NCBI GenBank assembly: GCA_965112735.1
Contig: OZ218957.1
Coordinates: 1,178,001-1,242,000 of the forward strand
Origin: Phaeosaccion multiseriatum
Lineage: Eukaryota; Ochrophyta, other classes
DNA length: 64,000 nucleotides
Direction: 5' to 3'
Within the stretch, counting starts at the first letter, position 1; the number at the start of each line of letters is the position of its first letter. The translations under genes were made by a program, and so were the position numbers. The notes below the pieces were generated by a model. The model was not told the origin of the DNA and searched no databases. It saw nothing but the letters and a program-made list of their open reading frames with translations. This document shows positions 31,553-41,718 of the stretch, piece by piece.

Positions 31553-34500
31553 GGGGCCTTTTTGATCCCAGCAAGGAGCCAGATTGGGCCATTTGAGCCC
31601 ATTCAAGGCCCCACTTGGCGCTGTTGCGGCACTGTAGTATCTCAGCTGGGCCTGTTGACCTGAGCATATGCTCGGTGCGGGCATGATGTGGCCAGCAAAT
31701 GCGTCGTTCTGGCTGTGTGGGCCATAAAAATCCAGCAAGGAGCCAGATTGGGCCATTTGAGCCCATCCAAGGCTTATTTACTTGGCGCTGTTGCGGCACT
31801 GTAGTATCTCAGCTGGTCCTTTTGACCTGAGCATATGCTCGGTGCGGGCATGATGCGGCCAGCAAATGCGTCGTTCGGCCTGTGTATGCCCCGCAAATGC
31901 CGGCTTGGGGCCTTTTTGATCCCAGCAAGGAGCCAGATTGGGCCATTTGAGCCCATCCAAGGCCCCACTTGGCGCTGTTGCGGCACTGTAGTATCTCAGC
32001 TGGGCATGTTGACCTGAGCATATGCTCGGTGCGGGCATGATGCGGCCAGCAAATGCGTCGTTCGGCCTGTGTATGCCCCGCAAATGCCGGCTTGGGGCCT
32101 TTTTGATCCCAGCAAGGAGCCAGATTGGGCCATTTGAGCCCATCCAAGGCCCCACTTGGCGCTGTTATGGCACTGTAGTATCTCAGCTGGGCCTATTGAC
32201 CTGAGATTCGGCTCGGTGCGGGCATGATGTGGCCAGCAAATGCGTCGTTCGGCCTGTGTATGCCCCGCAAATGCCGGCTTGGGGCCTTTTTGATCCCAGC
32301 AAGGAGCCAGATTGGGCCATTTGAGCCCATTCAAGGCCCCACTTGGCGCTGTTGCGGCACTGTAGTATCTCAGCTGGGCCTGTGGTCCTGAGCACATGCT
32401 CAGCGCGGGCATGATTCGGCCAGCAAATGCGTCGTTCGGCCTGTGTATGCCCCGCAAATGCCGGCTTGGGGTTTTTTTGATCCCAGCAAGGAGCCAGATT
32501 GGGCCATTTGAGCCCATCCAAGGCTTATTTACTTGGCGCTGTTGCGGCACTGTAGTATCTCAGCTGGTCCTTTTGACCTGAGCATATGCTCGGTGCGGGC
32601 ATGATGCGGCCAGCAAATGCGTCGTTCGGCCTGTGTGGGCCAAATAAACCCAGCAAGGAGCCAGATTGGGCCATTTGAGCCCATCCAAGGCTTATTTACT
32701 TGGCGCTGTTGCGGCACTGTAGTATCTCAGCTGGGCCTGTTGACCTGAGCATATGCTCGGTGCGGGCATGATGTGGCCAGCAAATGCGTCGTTCTGGCTG
32801 TGTGGGCCATAAAAATCCAGCAAGGAGCCAGATTGGGCCATTTGAGCCCATCCAAGGCTTATTTACTTGGCGCTGTTGCGGCACTGTAGTATCTCAGCTG
32901 TTCCTTTTGACCTGAGCATATGCTCGGTGCGGGCATGATGCGGCCAGCAAATGCGTCGTTCGGCCTGTGTATGCCCCGCAAATGCCGGCTTGGGGCCTTT
33001 TTGATCCCAGCAAGGAGCCAGATTGGGCCATTTGAGCCCATCCAAGGCCCCACTTGGCGCTGTTATGGCACTGTAGTATCTCAGCTGGGCCTATTGACCT
33101 GAGATTCGGCTCGGTGCGGGCATGATGTGGCCAGCAAATGCGTCGTTCGGCCTGTGTATGCCCCGCAAATGCCGGCTTGGGGCCTTTTTGATCCCAGCAA
33201 GGAGCCAGATTGGGCCATTTCAGCCCATTCAAGGCCCCACTTGGCGCTGTTATGGCACTGTAGTATCTCAGCTGGGCCTATTGACCTGAGCATATGCTCG
33301 GTGCGGGCATGATGCGGCCAGCAAATGCGTCGTTCGGCCTGTGTATGCCCCGCAAATGCCGGCTTGGGGCCTTTTTGATCCCAGCAAGGAGCCAGATTGG
33401 GCCATTTGAGCCCATCCAAGGCCCCACTTGGCGCTGTTGCGGCACTGTAGTATCTCAGCTGGGCCTGTGGTCCTGAGCACATGCTCAGCGCGGGCATGAT
33501 GCGGCCAGCAAATGCGTCGTTCGGCCTGTGTGGGCCAAATAAACCCAGCAAGGAGCCAGATTGGGCCATTTCAGCCCATTCAAGGCCCCACTTGGCGCTG
33601 TTGCGGCACTGTAGTATCTCAGCTGGGCCTATTGACCTGAGCATATGCTCGGTGCGGGCATGATGCGGCCAGCAAATGCGTCGTTCGGCCTGTGTATGCC
33701 CCGCAAATGCCGGCTTGGGGCCTTTTTGATCCCAGCAAGGAGCCAGATTGGGCCATTTGAGCCCATCCAAGGCCCCACTTGGCGCTGTTGCGGCACTGTA
33801 GTATCTCAGCTGGGCCTGTGGTCCTGAGCACATGCTCAGCGCGGGCATGATTCGGCCAGCAAATGCGTCGTTCTGGCTGTGTGGGCCAGAAAAATCCAGC
33901 AAGGAGCCAGATTGGGCCATTTCAGCCCATTCGAGGCCCCACTTGGCGCTGTTGCGGCACTGGAGTACCTCACGTAGCTCTGTTGACCTGAGCATATGCT
34001 CGGTGCGGGCATGATGCGGCCAGCAAATGCGTCGTTCGGCCTGTGTATGCCCCGCAAATGCCGGCTTGGGGCCTTTTTGATCCCAGCAAGGAGCCAGATT
34101 GGGCCATTTGAGCCCATTCAAGGCCCCACTTGGCGCTGTTGCGGCACTGTAGTATCTCAGCTGGGCCTGTGGTCCTGAGCACATGCTCAGCGCGGGCATG
34201 ATGCGGCCAGCAAATGCGTCGTTCGGCCTGTGTATGCCCCGCAAATGCCGGCTTGGGGCCTTTTTGATCCCAGCAAGGAGCCAGATTGGGCCATTTCAGC
34301 CGATTCAAGGCCCCACTTGGCGCTGTTGCGGCACTGTAGTATCTCAGCTGGGCCTATTGACCTGAGCATATGCTCGGTGCGGGCATGATGCGGCCAGCAA
34401 ATGCGTCGTTCGGCCTGTGTATGCCCCGCAAATGCCGGCTTGGGGCCTTTTTGATCCCAGCAAGGAGCCAGATTGGGCCATTTGAGCCCATTCAAGGCCC

Positions 34501-35234
34501 CACTTGGCGCTGTTGCGGCACTGTAGTATCTCAGCTGGGCCTGTGGTCCTGAGCACATGCTCAGCGCGGGCATGATTCGGCCAGCAAATGCGTCGTTCGG
34601 CCTGTGTATGCCCCGCAAATGCCGGCTTGGGGTTTTTTTGATCCCAGCAAGGAGCCAGATTGGGCCATTTGAGCCCATCCAAGGCCCCACTTGGCGCTGT
34701 TGCGGCACTGTAGTATCTCAGCTGGGCCTGTGGTCCTGAGCACATGCTCAGCGCGGGCATGATGCGGCCAGCAAATGCGTCGTTCTGGCTGTGTGGGCCA
34801 GAAAAATCCAGCAAGGAGCCAGATTGGGCCATTTGAGCCCATCCAAGGCCCCACTTGGCGCTGTTGGGGCACTGTAGTATCTCAGCTGGGCCTGTGGTCC
34901 TGAGCACATGCTCAGCGCGGGCATGATGCGGCCAGCAAATGCGTCGTTCGGCCTGTGTATGCCCCGCAAATGCCGGCTTGGGGCCTTTTTGATCCCAGCA
35001 AGGAGCCAGATTGGGCCATTTGAGCCCATTCAAGGCCCCACTTGGCGCTGTTATGGCACTGTAGTATCTCAGCTGGGCCTATTGACCTGAGCATATGCTC
35101 GGTGCGGGCATGATGCGGCCAGCAAATGCGTCGTTCGGCCTGTGTATGCCCCGCAAATGCCGGCTTGGGGCCTTTTTGATCCCAGCAAGGAGCCAGATTG
35201 GGCCATTTGAGCCCATCCAAGGCCCCACTTGGCG
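31553..35234 (+). repeat. Satellite array, segment 4
   Basis: Same units and orientation. A local subfamily has CAAGGCTTATTTACTTGGCG, a 3-bp-longer variant, at about 31768, 32520, 32688 and 32855. The segment ends at CACTTGGCG where a B-repeat copy begins. Confidence 0.97.
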
Positions 35235-35661
35235 TTCGCGCGGTCGCGGCGCTCGGGCGAAGGTGGGAAGCCAGTGAGAGGCCTCCTCCCTTCAGTCGTA
35301 GGCGAGGGCCCGGGAGATGTCCGACTCCCGCTCCAAGGCGTCGCGGTATGCATGCTGAGGACTATCCACATCCACGCCGTGTTCGAGGCCAAGAGGAATA
35401 GGGCTGGACTCCCAAGTGCCCACCTGCTCCGCAGGTCCCACCTGCTCCGCAGGTGGAGAGGTCGTGGACCAGGGGTAGCTAACGTTGGGGGAAGGACTCA
35501 TCATTAGTAGGGGGGGGCAGTCCCGTGAGGGAGTCCCACCTCGGGAGCGCAGAGCGCCTCCAAGGGGGCCGCCTCCATGGAGGGAGGCGGGCACCGGGTT
35601 TCGGATGTAGTGGAGCTTGGGGTGCCACCGCAGTGAGCACCCCAAGTCCCGCTTCACCCCC
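35235..35661 (-). mobile_element. Solo B repeat of the YR retroelement
   Basis: The minus strand reads GGGGTGAAGCGGG...GCGCGAA, a full B repeat with no A, linker or ORFs. One end (GCGCGAA, 35235) is the family terminus. The other is the internal B border joined to satellite GAAAAATCC. Unlike the 3526 and 31242 insertions, the flanking satellite is out of register (GGCG on the left, an earlier unit position on the right), so a rearrangement accompanied or followed insertion. CACCTGCTCCGCAGGT occurs twice near 35420-35455. Confidence 0.85.
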
Positions 35662-37654
35662 GAAAAATCCAGCAAGGAGCCAGATTGGGCCATTTGAGCC
35701 CATCCAAGGCCCCACTTGGCGCTGTTGGGGCACTGTAGTATCTCAGCTGGGCCTGTGGTCCTGAGCACATGCTCAGCGCGGGCATGATGCGGCCAGCAAA
35801 TGCGTCGTTCGGCCTGTGTATGCCCCGCAAATGCCGGCTTGGGGCCTTTTTGATCCCAGCAAGGAGCCAGATTGGGCCATTTCAGCCCATTCAAGGCCCC
35901 ACTTGGCGCTGTTATGGCACTGTAGTATCTCAGCTGGGCCTATTGACCTGAGCATATGCTCGGTGCGGGCATGATGCGGCCAGCAAATGCGTCGTTCGGC
36001 CTGTGTATGCCCCGCAAATGCCGGCTTGGGGCCTTTTTGATCCCAGCAAGGAGCCAGATTGGGCCATTTGAGCCCATCCAAGGCCCCACTTGGCGCTGTT
36101 GCGGCACTGTAGTATCTCAGCTGGGCCTGTGGTCCTGAGCACATGCTCAGCGCGGGCATGATGCGGCCAGCAAATGCGTCGTTCTGGCTGTGTGGGCCAG
36201 AAAAATCCAGCAAGGAGCCAGATTGGGCCATTTCAGCCCATTCGAGGCCCCACTTGGCGCTGTTGCGGCACTGGAGTACCTCACGTAGCTCTGTTGACCT
36301 GAGCATATGCTCGGTGCGGGCATGATGCGGCCAGCAAATGCGTCGTTCGGCCTGTGTATGCCCCGCAAATGCCGGCTTGGGGCCTTTTTGATCCCAGCAA
36401 GGAGCCAGATTGGGCCATTTGAGCCCATCCAAGGCCCCACTTGGCGCTGTTGCGGCACTGTAGTATCTCAGCTGGGCCTGTGGTCCTGAGCACATGCTCA
36501 GCGCGGGCATGATGCGGCCAGCAAATGCGTCGTTCGGCCTGTGTATGCCCCGCAAATGCCGGCTTGGGGCCTTTTTGATCCCAGCAAGGAGCCAGATTGG
36601 GCCATTTGAGCCCATCCAAGGCCCCACTTGGCGCTGTTGCGGCACTGTAGTATCTCAGCTGGGCATGTTGACCTGAGCATATGCTCGGTGCGGGCATGAT
36701 GCGGCCAGCAAATGCGTCGTTCGGCCTGTGTATGCCCCGCAAATGCCGGCTTGGGGCCTTTTTGATCCCAGCAAGGAGCCAGATTGGGCCATTTGAGCCC
36801 ATCCAAGGCCCCACTTGGCGCTGTTATGGCACTGTAGTATCTCAGCTGGGCCTATTGACCTGAGCATATGCTCGGTGCGGGCATGATGTGGCCAGCAAAT
36901 GCGTCGTTCGGCCTGTGTATGCCCCGCAAATGCCGGCTTGGGGCCTTTTTGATCCCAGCAAGGAGCCAGATTGGGCCATTTGAGCCCATTCAAGGCCCCA
37001 CTTGGCGCTGTTGCGGCACTGTAGTATCTCAGCTGGGCCTGTGGTCCTGAGCACATGCTCAGCGCGGGCATGATTCGGCCAGCAAATGCGTCGTTCGGCC
37101 TGTGTATGCCCCGCAAATGCCGGCTTGGGGCCATTTTGATCCCAGCAAGGAGCCAGATTGGGCCATTTGAGCCCATCCAAGGCCCCACTTGGCGCTGTTG
37201 CGGCACTGTAGTATCTCAGCTGGGCCTGTGGTCCTGAGCACATGCTCAGCGCGGGCATGATGCGGCCAGCAAATGCGTCGTTCTGGCTGTGTGGGCCAGA
37301 AAAATCCAGCAAGGAGCCAGATTGGGCCATTTCAGCCCATTCGAGGCCCCACTTGGCGCTGTTGCGGCACTGGAGTACCTCACGTAGCTCTGTTGACCTG
37401 AGCATATGCTCGGTGCGGGCATGATGCGGCCAGCAAATGCGTCGTTCGGCCTGTGTATGCCCCGCAAATGCCGGCTTGGGGCCTTTTTGATCCCAGCAAG
37501 GAGCCAGATTGGGCCATTTGAGCCCATCCAAGGCCCCACTTGGCGCTGTTGCGGCACTGTAGTATCTCAGCTGGGCCTGTGGTCCTGAGCACATGCTCAG
37601 CGCGGGCATGATGCGGCCAGCAAATGCGTCGTTCGGCCTGTGTATGCCCCGCAA
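35662..37654 (+). repeat. Satellite array, segment 5 (right edge)
   Basis: Last units of the array. It ends abruptly in a long unit at CCCCGCAA/CACAGGCC. Units at the edge are as similar to the consensus as internal ones, so the border is sharp rather than decayed. Confidence 0.97.
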
Positions 37655-37962
37655 CACAGGCCGGTGGACAGGTGGCCCTCTGGGGGGGCTCTGGTTGAGA
37701 GCGTCGTTGAGAAAGGGCCTGGCTCTTGGGCCGGGTCTCAATAAGAGGTGCTTGAAATCTCATGATATCATGGATGGGTCTCAACTGAGAGCTAGTTGAG
37801 AGCTGTCTTGGGGTCTCAACTGAGAGCCTAACTGGGAGCCGCATTGGGTCTTAACTGAGAGCCTCCTAGTGTCTGAACGTTGGTCTCAGTAGGAAGGTTT
37901 GGTGGTATAAGCAAGCAAGTATATTCAATGTGTGTCTCCTGTCTATGTGCACATGTGGGGGC
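37655..37962. repeat. Degenerate ~36-bp repeat beside the satellite
   Basis: Three to four imperfect copies of GGGTCTCAACTGAGAGCC start near 37776, 37811 and 37847, with a remnant near 37883. The core TCTCA-AC-TGAGA is itself a small inverted repeat. A perfect 12-bp palindrome CATGATATCATG lies at 37761-37772. No gene. Confidence 0.7.
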
Positions 37963-38123
37963 GAAGCGGGGACACGGCAAGCACAGCGCAGTCAGAGTAG
38001 ACTATAGACTTATCCTATGTAGAGGAGAGTGGGTATAAAAAAAGTTATACCCACTCTTATTCTCTACATGATAAGTCTATATAGTCTACTCTGACTGCCC
38101 TGTGCTTGCCGTGTCCCCGCTTC
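37963..38123. repeat. 161-bp near-perfect inverted repeat (long hairpin)
   Basis: Left arm begins GAAGCGGGGACACGGCAAGC; the right arm ends with its complement, GCTTGCCGTGTCCCCGCTTC. Arms of about 75 bp pair with only a few mismatches or 1-2 nt bulges, and the centre is an A-rich loop at ~38036-38044. It could be a foldback/MITE-type element or the template of a small-RNA precursor. No target duplication is evident. Confidence 0.88.
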
Positions 38124-38411
38124 AAGTGTGTGCGTCCCCCACCCACCCGCCAGTGCACCCTCTCTCTCTCTGATGTACATGATGCATAATCTCCGCCCGC
38201 CCCCCCTAATATGTACATGTCATATACTACCCACCCGGCCGCCAGTCGCCCTCTCTCTGGTTACATCACGTGCACTTGTGCGTCCCCTCGGCCCATCACC
38301 CTCATACGTGTCATACACTATATACATATGTAAGACATGCGTGTACATACGAACATATCATGCGTACGCGCGTGCTCATGACATGTGTGTCGCCAACCCC
38401 ACCACCCCACC

Positions 38412-38691
38412 CTCTGTGTGCGTGTGTGTGTGTGTATGCGCGTGAGTGTGTGCGTGTGTGTGCATGTGTGCGTGTGTGTGTGTGTGTGCGTGAGTGTGTG
38501 CGTGTGTGTGCATGTGTGCGTGTGTGTGTGCGTGTGTGTGTGTGTGTGTGTGTGCGTGGGCGTGTTGGCGTGTGTGTGCGTGTGTGTGCGTGTGTGTGTG
38601 TGCGCGTGAGTGTGTGCGTGGGTGTGCGTGAGTGTGTGTGCGTGTGTGTGCATGTGTGTGCATGGGTGTGTGTGCGCGCGTGTGTGTGTGC

Positions 38692-38723
<32 letters not shown>

Positions 38724-38875
38724 GTGTGTGTGTGTGTGGGTGAGTGGGTGGGTGGGTGGGTGTGTGTGTGTGTGTCTGTGTGTGTGTGTGTGGCTCTGTG
38801 TGTGTGTGTGTGGCTCTGTGTGTGTGTGCGTCTGTGTGTGTGTGTGTGTGTGTGTGGCTCTGTGTGTGTGTGTGG

Positions 38876-38931
<56 letters not shown>

Positions 38932-40390
38932 CTCTGTGTGTGTGTATGTGTGTGTGTGTATGTTAGTGCATATGTGTGTCTCTCTGTTGTAGGCGTTAGT
39001 ATCCCTCTCTGTCTTTGGTTGTGTGGCTGTTTGTGTGTCTTCGCCCCCTGACAAAAAGGTTCTGCGAGTTCTGAGGCGACCCAGGTTCCAGGTTCTGATC
39101 GGCGCCAGCCGGCCAGGTTCCAGGTTCTGGGGGAAAGCCACGTAATAAGGCAATGATGAGGGCCAAGGCTGCTCTGCCAAGCCTCGCCAGCGGGCCAGTA
39201 GGTTCCAGGTTCTGGCCTGGCTGGGTCGCCTCAGAACTTTGTCAGGGGCCGAGTGTCTGTGTGTGCCTGTGTCGGTGTGTGTTATGTGTGTGCGTGTGCG
39301 TGTGTGTGTGTGCGCGCGCGTGTGTGTGCGTTAGTATCTCTCTCTGTCTTTGGTTGTGCGCGTGTGTGTCTGTGTGTGTATCTGTGTGTGCCTGTGTGTG
39401 TGCGTGTGTGTCTGTGTTCGTGTGCGTGTCTCTGTGTGTGTGCGCGCGCGCGTTACTAGTAGTGTCTCTTTTTGTCTTTGTTTGTGCGTGTGCTTGTCTC
39501 TGTGTGTGGTTGTATGTGTGTTTGTATGTGTATGTGTGTGCGTGTGTGTGTGCGTGTGCGTGTGTGCGCGTTGGTATCTCTCTTTCTGTCTTTGTTTGCG
39601 TGCGTGAGTGTGTGCGGACGTATGTCTGTATGTTTCTGTGGGTGTCGCTGTGTGTATGTGTGTCCGTGTGTGTATGTGGCTGTGTGCGTGTGCGTGTGTG
39701 TGTGTGTGCGCGCGCGCGCGTGTGCGGTATCTCTCTGTCTTTGGTTGTGCTTGTGTTTGTGTGTGTTTGTGCGTGTGTGTATGTATGTGTTCGTTAGAAT
39801 CTCTCTCTGTCTGGTTGTGCGTGTGTGCGTGTTGGTCTGTGTTTTCTTTTTTTTGTGTATACTAACTAGTATCTCTCTGTCTTTGGTTGTGCTTGTGTTT
39901 GTATGTGTATGTGCGTGTGTGTGTGTGTGTGCGTTAGAATCTCTCTCTCCGTGTCTGGTTGTGCGTGTGGGCATGTTGGTCTGTGTGTGTGCGTGTGTGT
40001 ACACGTGCGTGTGGCTGTGCATGGCTGTGTGCGTGTGTCTCTCTGTCTTTCGTTGCGCGTGTGTTTGCTTCTATGTGTGTGTGTGCGCGCGTAAGTATCT
40101 CTCTTTCTGTCTTTGGTTGTGCGTGTGTTTTTCTATGTGTGTGTATGTGTGTGTGCGTGTGTGTTTGTGTGCGTACCTCTGTGTGTATGTACGTGTGTCT
40201 CTCCCTCTGTGTGTGTTAGTATCTCTCTCTGTGTTTGGTTATGCGTGTGCTTGTCTGTGTGTATGTGGCCTGCGCACGTTAGTTCTCACTCTGTCTCTGC
40301 TTATGCGTGTGTATCTGTGTTTGTGTCTGGGAGTATGACTGTGTGTGTCCGTGTGTCTGTGTGCATATGCGTGTGTGCGTGTGTGTGTGC

Positions 40391-40422
<32 letters not shown>

Positions 40423-41404
40423 AAGTATCTCTCTCTGCTGTCTTTAATTGTGTGTGTGTGTGTGTCTGTGTGTGCCTGTGTGTGCGCGTGTGTTTGTTTG
40501 TGCGTGTGTATGTCTCTCTCTGGGTGTGTGCGTTAGTATCTCTCTCCGTCTTTGTTTTTGCGTGTGCTTGTCTCTGTGTCTCTGTGTATATATGTGCGTG
40601 TGTGTGCGCGTGTGTTTGTGTGTGCGTGAGTGCGTGTGTGTGTGTGCGTTAGTATCTCTCTCTGTCTTTGTTTGTGCGTGTGTGTCTGTGTGTGTCTGTG
40701 TTTGTGTCTGAATGTGCCTGTGTCCGTGTGTATGCACACGCGTGTGCATTAGTCTCTCTCTCTGTCTTTGGTTGTGCGTGTGTTTGTTTGTGTATGCGCG
40801 TGTGTGTGTGCATATGTGCGTTAGAATCTCTCTCTGTGTTTGGTTGTGCGTGTGTGTGTTTGTCTGTTTGTGTGCGTGTGTGTTCGGGAGAGTGTGCGTA
40901 TGTGCGTGTGCCCGTGTGTAGTTGTCTCTGTCTGTCGTTGTTTGTGCCTGTGTGTGTCTGCGCATGTGTGTGCGTATCTGTCGCTGTCATTGTTTGTGCG
41001 TGTGTTGTGTCTCTTTCTGTGTGTGTGTACGTGTGCGTTAGTCTCTCTCTTCGTCTTTGGGTGTGTGTCGTGAGTGTTTGTTTGCCTCTGTGTATGCACG
41101 TGTGTGTGTGCGGTGACTATGTGCGTATCTTCCTGTCTCTCTCTCAGTGTTTGTGTGTGACTGTGTCTCTATGTGTGTGTGCGTGTCTATGTGTGCGTGC
41201 GTGCGTGCGTGCGTGTGTGTGCATCTGCATCTGCGTGTGTTTGTCTGTGTCCTGTGTGAACGTTTGTGCGCGTGTGTCTGTGTATGTATGTGTGTGTGTG
41301 CGTGTCTGGCTTCGTGTGCGATGTGCGTGTCTGGGGGGGGGGGGGGGTGCGCGTGCGCGTGCGTGTGTTTGTTTGTGTTTGTGTGTGCGTGCGCGTGCGC
41401 GTAT

Positions 41405-41441
<37 letters not shown>

Positions 41442-41465
41442 TGCGTACATGCGTGCGTGCGTGCA
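38412..41465. repeat. TG-rich minisatellite, 3 kb
   Basis: The plus strand is almost only T and G with some C. 38412-38990 is nearly pure (TG)n with GCG interruptions. From 38990 about 18 copies of an anchor GTTAGTATCTCTCTCTGTCT followed by TTGGTTGTGCG recur every 70-120 bp, separated by variable TG tracts. An uninterrupted run of about 15 G lies near 41333-41347. All long frames here are low-complexity (Val-Cys or Thr-His) and non-coding. Confidence 0.95.
39044..39250. mobile_element. MITE-like insertion in the TG minisatellite
   Basis: About 205 bp of non-TG sequence with terminal inverted repeats: CCCCTGACAAA plus AGTTCTGAGGCGACCCAG on the left matches the complement of CTGGGTCGCCTCAGAACTTT GTCAGGGG on the right, apart from an 11-nt insertion in the left arm. 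Inside, GGTTCCAGGTTCTG occurs three times. No ORF. A target duplication cannot be judged in TG-rich flanks. Confidence 0.75.
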
Positions 41466-41718
41466 TGCGGAGGAGCTATTTAAAGAATCTGAGTGGCCGC
41501 AAGGTGTGCCCCTTTCCCGCCTGTAGCGCATGCGAGGAAGCACACAACAGTCCATGCTTACGTTTCAAAAGTGATCGGTATCATCATCCCCCCCCCCACT
41601 CATGAGTGAGTTTGAAAAATTGGAGAGCTTCGTATATTTAAGCCAGCTAACTGCTCATTGCCGTGAAGCCCGGATCTGATCCATGGAATTCTTCATGCAT
41701 GCCAACCCATTGACTGGG
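41466..41718. other. 3' flank of the BFR1-like gene
   Basis: 253 bp between the TG array and the BFR1 stop codon. No gene; contains a C-run near 41590. It probably holds the 3' UTR and polyadenylation region of the minus-strand gene. Confidence 0.5.

Noticed and set aside
33081-34244. 387-codon minus-strand frame, and dozens like it, in the satellite
   Set aside because: The frame only re-reads the tandem unit in rotating phases, has no start context or domain, and recurs wherever units repeat.
1-37654. CRISPR array
   Set aside because: Units are contiguous 164-187-bp tandem repeats with no short repeat/unique spacer alternation, and the genome is eukaryotic.
1-37654. CENP-B-box-like motif in the satellite
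   Set aside because: Looked for the TTCG-N4-A-N2-CGGG pattern on both strands of the consensus unit; the spacing does not fit.
38311-39180. 289-codon Thr-His-rich and similar Val-Cys-rich frames
   Set aside because: Translation of a TG/CA microsatellite; low complexity in every frame on both strands.
39094-39215. tRNA-like B box (GGTTCCAGGTTC) in the MITE-like insertion
   Set aside because: Only a partial B-box resemblance, no A box at the right distance, no cloverleaf.
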